Shown: positions 8,721 to 17,972 of the stretch, in pieces
Layout: every line of letters begins with the position of its first letter
How positions within the stretch are numbered: the stretch's first letter is position 1
Assembly (NCBI GenBank): GCA_023444055.1
Contig: JAEZRV010000088.1
Coordinates: 17,899-81,898 of the forward strand
DNA: 64,000 nt
From: Bacillota bacterium
Lineage (GTDB): Bacteria; Bacillota; Clostridia; Acetivibrionales; DSM-1351
Direction of reading: 5' to 3'
The notes under the pieces: model-generated
What the model was told of the DNA's origin: nothing
Databases searched by the model: none
The model's input: only the letters and a program-made list of their open reading frames with translations
Position numbers and translations under genes: made by a program

Positions 8721-9134
8721 ATGGCTATAAATGTATATCTAAACTTTAGAGGAAATTGTCGTGAAGCTGTAGACTTCTATGCAGAAGTATTTGGAGTAGA
8801 AAAACAAAAAATTATGACTTTTGGTGATGTTCCATCTAATCCAGAAATGCCGGGCTTTGAAGATACTCAAAATCTTGTAATGCATACCTTCCTCGATATT
8901 AAAGGAAGTAAAATCATGTTTTCCGATGTTCCACAGGGTATGCCCTTTACTTTAGGAAACAACATCAGCCTTGTTATAAATAGTAAGAATACTGATGAAA
9001 TCAAAGAAATATACAATAAGCTAAAAGTAGGCGGGACGGTACAAATGGAACTTCAAGAAACATTCTGGAGTAAATGCTATGGTTTCTTGATAGATAAATT
9101 CGGAATAGGATGGCAGCTAAGCTACGAAGGCTGA
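8721..9134 (+). CDS. PhnB-like VOC-fold protein
   Basis: 137 aa single-domain protein of the vicinal-oxygen-chelate fold, PhnB / 3-demethylubiquinone methyltransferase-like subgroup. Characteristic stretches are VYLNFRGNCREAVDFYAEVFG at the start and CYGFLIDKFGIGWQLSY at the end. This subgroup usually lacks an assigned reaction. Start ATG 8721 follows AAGGAGA. A tandem-domain relative starts 21 bp downstream, so the two were probably made by local duplication and are co-transcribed. Confidence 0.85.
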   Translation: MAINVYLNFRGNCREAVDFYAEVFGVEKQKIMTFGDVPSNPEMPGFEDTQNLVMHTFLDIKGSKIMFSDVPQGMPFTLGNNISLVINSKNTDEIKEIYNKLKVGGTVQMELQETFWSKCYGFLIDKFGIGWQLSYEG

Positions 9135-9154
9135 GAAAAGAAAGGAGACATATT

Positions 9155-10039
9155 GTGCAAAAAATAGTTCCGCACTTATGGTATAATACAGAAGCTAGAG
9201 AGGCTGTTTCACTTTATACAAGTTTATTTCGGCAATCCAGAATATTAAACTCAAGATTGATAGAAAATACGCCATCAGGAGATTCTGAAATAATAAATTT
9301 CGAGCTTGAGGGACAGATATTTACAGCAATAAGTGCAGGTCCTTACTTTAAGTTCAATCCATCGATTTCATTAATGGTAGCTCTTGATTCTGTAGAAGAA
9401 ATAAATAGCAAGTGGGAAGTTTTGTCTGAAGGGGGAACAGAGATAATGCCACTTGGGGAATACCCCTACAGTAAGTGGTATGGTTGGATTCAAGATAGGT
9501 ATGGATTGTCTTGGCAGCTGATGCTGACTGAAGGTGGACACGGAGGAATAAAAATAAAACCAAACCTCCTTTTCTCAAATGAAGCTTGTGGTAAGGCTGA
9601 GGAAGCTGTAAAGTACTATACCGAGATATTTGAGCAATCGGAAATTGTAACAATCAGCAAATATGAAGCAGGGGAAGCGAATTCACCAAAGTCAAAGGTA
9701 AATTATGCTGCTTTTAAACTTTTTGGTATTGAATTTTCTGCAATGGATAATGCATATGATGTGGATTTTAGTTTTAATGAGGCGTTTTCATTTATTTTAA
9801 ACTGTAAAGATCAGAAAGAGATTGACTACTTCTGGGAAAAACTTTCTGCTATACCTGAGGCAGAACAGTGCGGATGGGTAAAGGATAGATTTGGAGTATC
9901 TTGGCAAATAGTACCTAAAAACATGGATGAAGTATTTCTAGCTGGATCAAAAGATGAAATCCACAGAGTTACCGAGGCCTTCCTTAAGATGAAAAAATTT
10001 GATTTAAATGCTTTGGAAAAAGCTCGCTTGGGATATTAG
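9155..10039 (+). CDS. Tandem VOC-domain protein, PhnB-like
   Basis: About 294 aa with two VOC domains. The first (about 1-125) ends KWYGWIQDRYGLSWQL and the second (about 130-260) ends CGWVKDRFGVSWQIVP. A short helical tail (TEAFLKMKKFDLNALEKA) follows, as in PhnB-like proteins annotated as 3-demethylubiquinone-9 3-methyltransferase. A true methyltransferase role is doubtful. The start is taken as GTG 9155, placed 7 nt after AAAGGAG. An earlier in-frame ATG at 9110 would overlap the previous gene and lacks a site. Probably co-transcribed with the gene before it. Confidence 0.82.
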   Translation: MQKIVPHLWYNTEAREAVSLYTSLFRQSRILNSRLIENTPSGDSEIINFELEGQIFTAISAGPYFKFNPSISLMVALDSVEEINSKWEVLSEGGTEIMPLGEYPYSKWYGWIQDRYGLSWQLMLTEGGHGGIKIKPNLLFSNEACGKAEEAVKYYTEIFEQSEIVTISKYEAGEANSPKSKVNYAAFKLFGIEFSAMDNAYDVDFSFNEAFSFILNCKDQKEIDYFWEKLSAIPEAEQCGWVKDRFGVSWQIVPKNMDEVFLAGSKDEIHRVTEAFLKMKKFDLNALEKARLGY

Positions 10040-10310
10040 TACGTAGAAGAACTATATGTAACAAAAGCGATGACAGTTATATTTTTGCTTTAGGATTACG
10101 TTAATTAGTAGCCGAACCCCCCTGTAGCTGTTCGTTAAATTTTAAATTTTTAGTAAACTATTACAGTACACGATGTTGCTAATAAATTAGTTAATGGTAT
10201 CAAACTGTAGGTTTTACTTATAATTACTACGATTATGAATAATCGAATGCTTTTGCTGTATCTGCTAGTTAACTGTACGATTTTTAGTAAATTATTAAAT
10301 AAATTATTAC

Positions 10311-10534
10311 GAGGTGTCACAATATGGACTATCCACTTTGCATTGTTTTTGCTCCATGCAGGGTCTGATGTAGGGCGGAAATGCATGGAGCGGTAAAAAA
10401 CCGCCTGAAATTGGACTTTGCTACTAAAGTCAATTACTGTTCGTACAAAGTTGTTTTTCGAAATAGCTTCCAAAAACAAACTATCGTCCGATTGTAATTG
10501 ATTCTAATACAAATAAAAATTAGGGAGCAAAGTC
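10311..10534 (+). promoter_or_regulatory. Attenuator-like leader of the MFS exporter gene
   Basis: After GAGGTG (10311-10316) a 14-codon frame starts. Its last codons form the left arm (GCTCCATGCA, 10351-10360) of a perfect 10-bp stem with 10382-10391. Competing pairings exist. GCGGT (10390-10394) pairs with ACCGC (10400-10404), and GGCGG (10374-10378) with CCGCC (10401-10405). Further hairpins lie at 10410-10434 and at 10451-10458/10472-10479. A ribosome paused on the peptide would change which stem forms. I see no classic U-tract terminator, so the switch could act on translation instead. Confidence 0.55.
10324..10368 (+). CDS. Putative 14-aa leader peptide
   Basis: The frame ATG 10324 to TGA 10366-10368 encodes MDYPLCIVFAPCRV. 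It has its own Shine-Dalgarno (GAGGTG, 7 nt upstream of the ATG). Its 3' end lies inside the left arm of the 10-bp stem described for this leader. Position, size and overlap with alternative stems are those of regulatory leader peptides of antibiotic-resistance genes, where drug-stalled ribosomes open the downstream gene. Expression is inferred. Confidence 0.5.
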   Translation: MDYPLCIVFAPCRV

Positions 10535-11830
10535 ATGAAACAATTAAATAAACTATTTGAGTTACGAAGTTTTCTAATTCTTTGGGGGAGTCAAACGATT
10601 TCTTCCCTTGGTACTGCTATGACCAATTTTGCACTAATAATCTGGGCATACAAACAACAGGGTACGGCGTCAAGTATTGCGCTGCTTTCAGTTTGTTCTT
10701 ATTTGCCATCAATATTATTTTGCTTTATTGCGGGAGCACTTGCAGACAGGTGGAATAAGAAGAAAATCATGCTAGTCAGTGATTTTGTTGCAGCATTGGG
10801 AACAGCTACAGTGCTATTACTTTACAGCACAGGCAATTTGGAGATTTGGCATTTATACATAATCAATTTCATACTGAGTTTTATGAATGCTTTCCAAAAT
10901 CCTGCTTCATATGTTGCTGTATCGCTTATTACTCCAAAGGAACATTATATACGTGCAAGTGGAATGCAGGCATTTTCAAATTCTCTTGTTACAATATTAA
11001 CCCCTGCTTCTGCAACAGCGATTCTTGCTTTTAGTGGAATCAAGACAGTTTTATGTATTGATTTATTAACTTTTGCTATTGCATTTGCTTTACTTCTTAT
11101 ATTTATAAAAATACCTGCTATGCCGGTGAACAATGAGAAAAAAGAAGAAACATTTGTTAAAAGTTGCCTTACGGGTTTACACTTTTTAAGAGAGCATAAG
11201 CCCATATGGAAAATCATATTGTTCTTTTCCTTTATTAATCTTTTAGCATCTATGGCAGGGAATAGCATAATGCCTGCAATGATACTTGCAAGGACTGGTA
11301 ATAATCAGGTGACACTTGGGATGGTATCTTCTGCAATAGGTATTGGAGCTCTTGTAGGAAGTATTTTAGTGACATTAGTAAAACCTGCAAAGAGCAAAAC
11401 GAAAGTGATTTTCCTTTCCTGTGCTGTTTCATTTTTATTGTGTGATTTATTATGGGGTATAGGGAGAAATGTTGAAATATGGGTTTTTGCTGCTTTTGCA
11501 GGGAATTTACCATTGCCATTTTTAAATGCAAACTTAACTACTATTATGCGAACAAAAGTACCCATAGAAATGCAGGGGAGGGTTTTCTCTACTCGTGATA
11601 CTTTTCAGTTTATCACTATCCCCATCGGACTTTTCCTAGGTGGATTTTTGGCAGACCATATTTTTGAGCCATTTATGCTAAGTACTTCTTCTGCTCAACA
11701 AATTCTTGCAAGTCTTGTTGGAACTGGGAAAGGGTCTGGCATGGCAGTGATTTTCCTGATTACAGGTGTAGTGGGGTTTTTAGTAAGTATATTGAGTTCA
11801 AAGAAAGCTATATATAAAAGTTTGGACTAG
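10535..11830 (+). CDS. MFS drug exporter, Mef/macrolide-efflux-like
   Basis: 431 aa with about 12 hydrophobic segments and the MFS motif A variant ADRWNKKK after segment 2. The general look (FLILWGSQTISSLGTAMTNFALIIW at the N-terminus) is that of the MefA-like / enterobactin-exporter-like branch that carries macrolide and other drug efflux proteins. It would sit in the cytoplasmic membrane and export a drug in exchange for protons. Start ATG 10535 follows GGGAGCAAAGTC. Expression is probably induced through the leader peptide region at 10311-10534. A terminator follows at 11910. The actual substrate is unknown. Confidence 0.85.
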   Translation: MKQLNKLFELRSFLILWGSQTISSLGTAMTNFALIIWAYKQQGTASSIALLSVCSYLPSILFCFIAGALADRWNKKKIMLVSDFVAALGTATVLLLYSTGNLEIWHLYIINFILSFMNAFQNPASYVAVSLITPKEHYIRASGMQAFSNSLVTILTPASATAILAFSGIKTVLCIDLLTFAIAFALLLIFIKIPAMPVNNEKKEETFVKSCLTGLHFLREHKPIWKIILFFSFINLLASMAGNSIMPAMILARTGNNQVTLGMVSSAIGIGALVGSILVTLVKPAKSKTKVIFLSCAVSFLLCDLLWGIGRNVEIWVFAAFAGNLPLPFLNANLTTIMRTKVPIEMQGRVFSTRDTFQFITIPIGLFLGGFLADHIFEPFMLSTSSAQQILASLVGTGKGSGMAVIFLITGVVGFLVSILSSKKAIYKSLD

Positions 11831-11909
11831 AGTATTGTAGATATAGATGTTTTATAAGCAGTGGACATATGTTAAATTGTTTTTAAAGTAATAAATAGTT
11901 TTATACAAG

Positions 11910-11945
11910 CTTCGCATTTGAATATATTTTTAAGTGCGAAGTTTT
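11910..11945 (+). terminator. Terminator after the MFS gene
   Basis: CTTCGCATTT (11910-11919) pairs with AAGTGCGAAG (11932-11941), with one G-T pair, followed by TTTT. Confidence 0.75.
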
Positions 11946-12101
11946 GTAGTTTAAATAATGAAATTTGTTTGTAAAATGTATTTAACTATTCAATTGTTCA
12001 CACAAAATTCATATAATAATCTAGAATATTTAACAAATATGGTATATTATACAAGTATAGCCTTTTTTTCATTTTATTTTTTTCTATTATATTTCAATAT
12101 T

Positions 12102-12125
12102 AAGCTCCGCGGCAACGGGGCTTTT
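12102..12125 (+). terminator. Terminator-like hairpin
   Basis: AAGCTCCG (12102-12109) pairs with CGGGGCTT (12116-12123) over a 6-nt loop, then a T-rich tract. The gap 11831-12340 otherwise holds an inverted repeat near 12266-12290 (TAATAA/TTATTA) in a probable promoter region. A 61-codon frame over 11958-12143 runs through this hairpin and is not believed. Confidence 0.6.
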
Positions 12126-12340
12126 ATTGATTTTAGAGATTAAAAGCAGGGTGGGAATAGACAGCTTATCAGTTTTAAATTGTGATAATGCAGTAAGGTT
12201 ATGGATCAATATATTAATTTTTATTACTCTTTTTAAGTTTATTTTTGATTTACTTATTGTTTGATAGTATATAATAATGTTATTATACTAAATAGTAATA
12301 TGAGGAATATTTAGTTTAAAGAATTGTAAAAACTTTTAAT

Positions 12341-12405
12341 AGGAGGTGCCTAGTTCGTGCCGTTATTTTATATTATTTAAAATAATAGACATGGACATAT
12401 ATATG
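12341..12405 (+). promoter_or_regulatory. Hairpin leader with distant Shine-Dalgarno, copy A (transketolase)
   Basis: AGGAGG at 12341-12346 lies 44 nt before ATG 12391 and 56 nt before ATG 12403, with no other ribosome site near either. GTTCGTG (12353-12359) can pair with CATGGAC (12390-12396), and TTATTTTA (12363-12370) with TAAAATAA (12378-12385). Folding leaves 6 nt on each side between the Shine-Dalgarno, the stem and ATG 12403. A 7-codon frame from GTG 12358 (MPLFYII) also starts at normal spacing. This is the shortest copy of the family. Confidence 0.6.
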
Positions 12406-13239
12406 GAAAAATTAGAATTGCAAAAAGTAGCAAATGAAATCCGTAAAGGGGTCGTGACAGCAGTTCATAGTGCAAAGAGTGGACATCCAGGTGGCTCTTT
12501 GTCTGCAACAGATATTTTTACGTATCTTTATTTTAAAGAAATGAATATTGACCCTAAAGATCCTAAAAAGGAAGATAGAGATCGTTTCGTTTTATCCAAA
12601 GGACATGTGGCTCCAGGTTTTTATTCCACATTAGCTCATAGAGGATATTTCCCAGTAGAAGATTTGAAAACTTTACGTCATGTAGGGTCTTATCTACAAG
12701 GACATCCGGACATGAAGCATATTCCAGGAGTAGATATGTCAAGTGGGTCCTTGGGACAAGGTGTCTCTGCAGCAGTTGGAATGGCGCTTTCAGCCAAAAT
12801 GGATAAGAAAGATTACCGCGTTTATGCTCTTACAGGAGACGGAGAACTTCAAGAAGGACAGATATGGGAAGCTGCCATGTTCGCTGGACATAGAAAGCTA
12901 GATAATTTAGTAGTAATTGTTGATAATAACAATCTGCAAATTGATGGTTGTATAAGTGATGTGTGTTCACCATATCCAATTGATAAAAAATTTGAAGCCT
13001 TTAATTTTCATGTAATAAATGTAGATGGAAATGACTTTGATTCCTTAGAAGCAGCTTTCAAAGAGGCAAGAGAAACAAAAGGAATGCCATCAGTTATTAT
13101 TGCAAAAAGCACTAAAGGAAAAGGTGTTTCATTTATGGAGAATAAATCAGGCTGGCATGGGAAGGCACCTAATGATGAAGAATTTGAAATTGCAATGAAA
13201 GAATTAGAGAAAGCAGGTGAAGCACTATGCCAGAAGTAA
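12403..13239 (+). CDS. Transketolase, N-terminal (TPP-binding) subunit
   Basis: About 278 aa, the thiamine-diphosphate-binding half of a split transketolase of the pentose phosphate pathway. Visible landmarks are SAKSGHPGGSLSATDI, the RFVLSKGHVAPGFYS stretch, and the TPP motif starting GDGELQEGQIWEA and ending VDNNNLQIDG. The N-terminus is MEKLELQKVANEIRKG. ATG 12391 would add four residues (MDIY). The start lies at the end of a structured leader (12341-12405), so usual start-site rules do not decide it. It overlaps the C-terminal subunit gene by 13 bp; both are needed to form the active enzyme. Confidence 0.92.
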   Translation: MEKLELQKVANEIRKGVVTAVHSAKSGHPGGSLSATDIFTYLYFKEMNIDPKDPKKEDRDRFVLSKGHVAPGFYSTLAHRGYFPVEDLKTLRHVGSYLQGHPDMKHIPGVDMSSGSLGQGVSAAVGMALSAKMDKKDYRVYALTGDGELQEGQIWEAAMFAGHRKLDNLVVIVDNNNLQIDGCISDVCSPYPIDKKFEAFNFHVINVDGNDFDSLEAAFKEARETKGMPSVIIAKSTKGKGVSFMENKSGWHGKAPNDEEFEIAMKELEKAGEALCQK

Positions 13240-14168
13240 AGAAAATTGCTACAAGAGAAAGCTATGGTAATGCATTGGTTGAATTAGGTAAAAAGTATGA
13301 TAATTTAGTGGTTTTAGATGCTGACCTTGCTGGAGCTACAAAAACAGATACTTTTATGAAGGTATTTCCTGAAAGACATATAGATTGTGGTATTGCAGAA
13401 GCAAATATGACTTGTATCGGAGCAGGATTAGCTACTACTGGTAAGATTCCATTCATAAGCACTTTTGCCATGTTTGCAGCAGGACGAGCATTTGAACAGG
13501 TACGTAACTCTATTGGCTATCCACATTTAAATGTAAAGATAGGCGCTACACATGCAGGAATTTCTGTTGGTGAAGATGGAGCTTCTCATCAGTGTAATGA
13601 AGATATTGCATTAATGAGGGTAATACCTGGAATGACTATTATAAACCCATCTGATGATATTGAAGCAAAAGCAGCCGTTGAGGCAGCATACCATCATGAA
13701 GGGCCTGTTTATCTCAGGTTCGGAAGATTAGCAGTTCCTGTAATTAATGATAATGCTGAGTATAAATTTGAGCTAGGCAAAGGTATAGTCTTAAGAGAAG
13801 GAAAAGATTTGACAATAGTTGCTACAGGTCTTGAAGTCTCTGAAAGCTTGGCAGCTGCTGAAAAATTAGCAGCAGATGGTATTTCCGCAAAGGTAATAAA
13901 CATTCATACTATTAAGCCATTAGATGAAGAATTAATTATAAAAGCTGCAAAAGAGACAGGCAAGGTTGTAACTGTTGAAGAACATTCTGTTATAGGTGGA
14001 TTAGGCAGTGCAGTATGTGATTGCCTAGCTGCAAATGCACCTACAAAAGTATTAAAAATAGGTGTAAATGACGTGTTTGGTGAATCAGGTCCTGCTAAGG
14101 AATTGCTTGTAAAATATGAACTTGATGCAGCTGGAATCTACAAGAAAATAAAAGAATTCCTTGCATAG
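13227..14168 (+). CDS. Transketolase, C-terminal subunit
   Basis: 313 aa, the pyrimidine-binding and C-terminal half of the split transketolase. The N-terminal region carries DADLAGATKTDTF and the GIAEANMTCIGAGLA stretch, whose Glu activates thiamine diphosphate in the family. FISTFAMFAAGRAFEQVRN and the C-terminal transketolase fold (TVEEHSVIGGLGSAV) follow. Start ATG 13227 overlaps the preceding gene, which keeps the two subunits at equal dose. A long perfect-stem terminator lies about 110 bp downstream. Confidence 0.93.
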   Translation: MPEVKKIATRESYGNALVELGKKYDNLVVLDADLAGATKTDTFMKVFPERHIDCGIAEANMTCIGAGLATTGKIPFISTFAMFAAGRAFEQVRNSIGYPHLNVKIGATHAGISVGEDGASHQCNEDIALMRVIPGMTIINPSDDIEAKAAVEAAYHHEGPVYLRFGRLAVPVINDNAEYKFELGKGIVLREGKDLTIVATGLEVSESLAAAEKLAADGISAKVINIHTIKPLDEELIIKAAKETGKVVTVEEHSVIGGLGSAVCDCLAANAPTKVLKIGVNDVFGESGPAKELLVKYELDAAGIYKKIKEFLA

Positions 14169-14280
14169 CAAGTGAAATCTATCTCCGAGTAGGTAAAAGC
14201 ATTATGGTACAAAAGGTGCATAAATACTCAGATAAGGTTATAGAAGCCTATTTTTTGGTCATAGTAAATACGCGCCATAT

Positions 14281-14328
14281 AATGCACCCAAAATGTTAGA
14301 AGTTAAAATACATTTTGGGTGTATTTTT
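14281..14328 (+). terminator. Strong terminator after the transketolase operon
   Basis: The left arm 14281-14295 (AATGCACCCAAAATG) pairs with 14311-14326 (CATTTTGGGTGTATTT), with a T-run at the end. Confidence 0.9.
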
Positions 14329-14330
14329 AT

Positions 14331-14385
14331 ACTAATTTATATCTAAAATGCGGAATCAAATGGTATCATTTGTGATTGCCATTAT
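14331..14385 (-). repeat. Dispersed element R, partial copy 1
   Basis: Read on the minus strand it carries ATTCCGCATTTTAGATAT then AAATTAGTATAA. This matches the 3' half of the element at 49383-49468 and related copies at 29118-29200 and 43442-43520. The 5' half is not recognisable here. Confidence 0.5.
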
Positions 14386-14459
14386 AGTTAGTTGTCACAG
14401 TTACTTAGTAGATTACATAATATAGCATAGTGTGATTATTACGATAGTGGAGAATAGAT

Positions 14460-16049
14460 ATGGGTAATAAATTGTATCATAACACGAAAGTTGAAGCTTC
14501 AAAGTCCCCCAAATTCCCAAAGTCTCGACAGTCCCCACAGTCTTTAACAAATTATAATGAGGCTATAAACAAGGCATTTTCTAGACATAATGGCTTGAAA
14601 GAGTCTAGATTCAATGGCAATAATGGCAGCGTAGCTCCACGAATGTTTAATTATTCTTTGTGCCGAAAGCCGAGCGTGGAGGACAGTTTAAACAAACTCA
14701 ATGGTAATTGTTTTGAGAGAAGTATATCAGATGTTATACCAGTTAATGCATATGATAAATGCAATTATGTCGCTAGATATGATTTTGCAAGCTCTCAAAT
14801 TCAAGCAATAATGAAGCTAGATGGCAGGCTGAATTTTAATAATTTGGTCAAAGCGGTAAGACTGTCGGTTGATGTAGAGCCGGTTTTGGGATGCCATATT
14901 ATTGAAAGTAAACAACTGTATTGGAAACGGTATGATGATATTGATAATATAAAATTTTGCACTATAGAGGAGACAGTTGATATTGACCAAGCTGTTCAAA
15001 GTTTTATAGAAAGTCCGATGGACATGATGAAGGATCCAATGGTTATAGTAAAACTTATACGTTCTGGCACAAATGATATTCTGTGTATAAAAATTAATCA
15101 CGTTTGCTGTGATGGAGCTGGAGCAAAGGAGTACATTCAGGTTCTATCAGACATTTATTCCAGTATTGAAAGTGGTGACAATAGCTTTGTTTCTGATATA
15201 CGAATATGCAGTATGAAGGATCATAAAAGATTATTAGACACGCTCAGTAAATGTAATCCAAATACTACTTGGAGTCTACTTTCACAAATACCATTAACTA
15301 CATGGAAGTTTCCTTGGAAAAATCTCCAGACAGGTGATCTGGGTTTTTCTATATGCAGGCTTCCTTATGGTTCTCTGGATATAATAAAAAGTTATGCAAA
15401 AAGCAGAGGTGCATCAATAAATGACTTAATACTGACTGCCCTTTACAGAGCTATGTTTGAAATATCGAAGCCGCCTTATGGTATACCAATGGATATCCCT
15501 ATTACAATTGACCTTAGAAAGTATCTTCCAGATCATAAGGCTGAAGCTATACGGAATTTCTCAAGTGGGGCTACTTTAAAAGTAGACAGGAGACCTAATG
15601 AATTATTTGATGGAACGTTATCTAGAGTAATGACTTTAACTAAAGATATTAAAAATAGGCATCCTAATTATATGACTGCAAAATGCTTGGAAATTATCGA
15701 GAAGATAGATCTTAACCCTATTTTTAATGCTTTTAATGTATTATCTCAAATTATAAATTTAGCGTCAAAAAATCCTTTTTTAATTTTTAACCGGTGTGCT
15801 GTTACACTCTCAAATATTGGGGTTATATCAAGAGAACCGATTAAGTTTGGTAAAAATACAGTAACCGATGCTTATATTCTTCCTCCTACAGTCCGAGCTC
15901 CTGGAATTTTGCTAGTTGCAAGTACCTATAATGGAATAATATCATTAGCAGTAGGATATTATAAGCCTTCCGTTAGAAAATCTGATATGGAGGGTCTTCT
16001 TAATAAAATTAAGGATGAGCTGATAGGAGGGTGTTCTGGAAGACAATAG
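14460..16049 (+). CDS. Condensation-domain-like acyltransferase 1
   Basis: 529 aa, in the CAT-fold superfamily that includes NRPS condensation domains, PapA/wax-ester synthase and alcohol acetyltransferases. The catalytic motif HVCCDG (HxxxDG) is intact at about residues 214-219, with His214 as expected general base. Other family landmarks are DIPITIDLRKYLPDHKAEAI, RNFSSG, and LPPTVRAPGILLVASTYNG near the end. The first about 95 residues are Ser/Lys/Asn-rich and not conserved with the paralogues. Three further paralogues lie at 18335, 25495 and 27037. Its probable role is joining an activated acyl group to an amine or alcohol; donor and acceptor are unknown. The start ATG 14460 follows GTGGAG. 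Confidence 0.75.
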   Translation: MGNKLYHNTKVEASKSPKFPKSRQSPQSLTNYNEAINKAFSRHNGLKESRFNGNNGSVAPRMFNYSLCRKPSVEDSLNKLNGNCFERSISDVIPVNAYDKCNYVARYDFASSQIQAIMKLDGRLNFNNLVKAVRLSVDVEPVLGCHIIESKQLYWKRYDDIDNIKFCTIEETVDIDQAVQSFIESPMDMMKDPMVIVKLIRSGTNDILCIKINHVCCDGAGAKEYIQVLSDIYSSIESGDNSFVSDIRICSMKDHKRLLDTLSKCNPNTTWSLLSQIPLTTWKFPWKNLQTGDLGFSICRLPYGSLDIIKSYAKSRGASINDLILTALYRAMFEISKPPYGIPMDIPITIDLRKYLPDHKAEAIRNFSSGATLKVDRRPNELFDGTLSRVMTLTKDIKNRHPNYMTAKCLEIIEKIDLNPIFNAFNVLSQIINLASKNPFLIFNRCAVTLSNIGVISREPIKFGKNTVTDAYILPPTVRAPGILLVASTYNGIISLAVGYYKPSVRKSDMEGLLNKIKDELIGGCSGRQ

Positions 16050-16109
16050 AAACGGGAAGATGAGCTTATGGAAGGGTGTACACGAGAACAAAAAGCATAT
16101 CAATAAATA

Positions 16110-16158
16110 ATTGCATGAGTTAGTAATGTTTCATCTATTCACAACTAATTCGTGCAAT
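16110..16158. repeat. Inverted repeat, 15-bp arms, between convergent genes
   Basis: 16110-16124 (ATTGCATGAGTTAGT) pairs with 16144-16158 (ACTAATTCGTGCAAT) with G-T pairs. The loop and right arm resemble 5594-5635. It may serve as a transcription end between the convergent acyltransferase and ligase genes, but it lacks a clean T-run. Confidence 0.45.
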
Positions 16159-16286
16159 TATTCTCTAGTGCAAATTTTTATGGATTAATAATGGGCTATA
16201 TATTGTATTTTTTGTTCTATATATTGTAAATAGCTGATTAGTAAGCAATATTTTGATTATATTGACTTTATTTTTATAGTCTACTG

Positions 16287-17972
16287 TCATTGATATATAG
16301 TATATCTCTTTTTAGTATTAGAAGTACTACTATTTTGTCCATCAAATTTATTTTCAGCAATTAATTCCTGCGCCATTTTTTTTAACTCAGTTTTGAGCAC
16401 CTTACCATTTGAGTTGACCGGGTAGGAGTCAATTTTGATATAGTATTCAGGCATTTTGCTTTTTGATAGTTTATTTGCTAGTGTTGTTTCTATTTGCTGA
16501 CATAGATCCTCTAGATTACAATTGCTTATTATAAATGCAGCGATTTTTTCACCCATAACCTCATCATATGCTCCTACAACTTTTGCATCATTGACACCAT
16601 CTACTTCACACAGAGCTACCTCAATTTCAGTAGGTGAGATGTTTTCGCCACCCCTAATGATAATATCTTTTATTCTTCCGTCAATTATAATAAAGCCTTC
16701 AGTAGTTTTACTTGCCAAATCACCAGTATGCAGCCAGCCGTCCTTGTCTATCGCCAGACTCGTTTCATACTCCTTTTTGTAATATCCAAGCATACAATTG
16801 GGACCACGTATAATTAGCTCCCCCAATTGACCTTCCTGACTTTCAGCGCCACTGTTACTGTCAATTATTCTGGCATCGTTGTTTTGTAAAGGCTTGCCTA
16901 CTGTATTCATTCTTATTTCGAACGAGTCATTTATTGAAGGGATAACACATAGGGATGATGACTCGGTTAAACCATAGCCATTAATAATATTAGTTACTCC
17001 AAAAGCCTGTGCAATCTTGCAGAATTGACTAGGTGAAGTATAAGAACCACCAAATACAATTTTATTTAATTTACTCAAATCATATTTATTAAAATCGCAA
17101 TTATTAATCATTGCCAAATACATCGTTGGAACACCGCAAATAAAGGTACAACCTTCGTTCTGCAATATCCTTAAAGCACTTGAGGTACTGAATCCACTTG
17201 GAACAATAATTGTGGCTCCATAAATTAAGTATGATACTGCTGTTAGGATATTACCAAAACAATAGTGAAATGGGATTGGTATAAATATCTTTTCATTGGA
17301 GGACATTTTTATTGCTTCACCATAATTACTTGCAGAATACAGAACCCCTTTTTGTGCTAAAATTGCGCCTTTTGGTCTTGAAGTGGTGCCAGAGGTATAT
17401 TGAATGCTATAGATATCTTCTGGAGTTACTTTGCTTCTATAATCGCAGAGCATATTATCTGTGACTTTAGCTGAATAACTAATAAAATCATCCCAATTAA
17501 TAACTGAATCGGTGGAAACAACATTACCTATTACGATAACCTTTTCTAAAGAACTAAAGTTATCTTTATCAATAGAATTTTTATCACCGATAATTTTTTT
17601 AAGACATTCACTATTATTTTTTGAATTGTTTTGCAGAAAAAATAAAATGTTAACATCTGCTTGCTTTAATAAATACTCCATCTCCGACACTGAACTATTA
17701 ATATTTATCGGCACAACAATCGCACCAATGCTAGATGCTGCATACAATACAGCTAACCATTTATCAGTGTTATGCATACAGATGGCTACATGTGAACCCT
17801 TTTTTACACCCAAGGAGATAAGAGCTTTTGCAGTTTTGTCTACTAAATCTTTTAATTCAGAATAAGTATATTGCTTTGATTCATCAGGAAAAATTACAGC
17901 TGTTTTCTCGGGATTTTTGTTACAAGAATTATTTAGAACAGCATATACTGTTTTGTGCGTTTTTTCTGCCAT
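16287..17972 (-). CDS. AMP-forming acyl-CoA/acyl-carrier ligase
   Basis: 561 aa adenylate-forming enzyme of the ANL superfamily, free-standing rather than part of an NRPS. Core motifs are YTSGTTSRPKGAI (P-loop), GYGLTESSS, GWLHTGDLAS, the hinge IIDGRIKDIIIRGGENISPTEIE, and the catalytic lysine in NSNGKVLK (about K524). It would activate a carboxylic acid as the adenylate and transfer it to CoA or to the carrier protein encoded at 20153. The start ATG 17972 is preceded by AAGGAG. It is transcribed opposite to the flanking acyltransferase genes and shares an intergenic region with the one at 18335. The residues lining the acyl pocket do not let me name the substrate. Confidence 0.88.
   Translation of the reverse strand: MAEKTHKTVYAVLNNSCNKNPEKTAVIFPDESKQYTYSELKDLVDKTAKALISLGVKKGSHVAICMHNTDKWLAVLYAASSIGAIVVPININSSVSEMEYLLKQADVNILFFLQNNSKNNSECLKKIIGDKNSIDKDNFSSLEKVIVIGNVVSTDSVINWDDFISYSAKVTDNMLCDYRSKVTPEDIYSIQYTSGTTSRPKGAILAQKGVLYSASNYGEAIKMSSNEKIFIPIPFHYCFGNILTAVSYLIYGATIIVPSGFSTSSALRILQNEGCTFICGVPTMYLAMINNCDFNKYDLSKLNKIVFGGSYTSPSQFCKIAQAFGVTNIINGYGLTESSSLCVIPSINDSFEIRMNTVGKPLQNNDARIIDSNSGAESQEGQLGELIIRGPNCMLGYYKKEYETSLAIDKDGWLHTGDLASKTTEGFIIIDGRIKDIIIRGGENISPTEIEVALCEVDGVNDAKVVGAYDEVMGEKIAAFIISNCNLEDLCQQIETTLANKLSKSKMPEYYIKIDSYPVNSNGKVLKTELKKMAQELIAENKFDGQNSSTSNTKKRYTIYQ

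Noticed and set aside
10150..10479. 109-codon minus-strand frame over the MFS leader
   Set aside because: It is antisense to the leader hairpins, has no site at its start and its composition is not protein-like.
11958..12143. 61-codon plus-strand frame after the MFS gene
   Set aside because: It runs through a terminator hairpin (12102-12125), is dominated by Phe/Tyr from AT-rich DNA and lacks a ribosome site.
12341..12402. Translation of transketolase from GTG 12346 within AGGAGG
   Set aside because: The GTG overlaps the Shine-Dalgarno itself, and the added 19 residues do not resemble transketolase.
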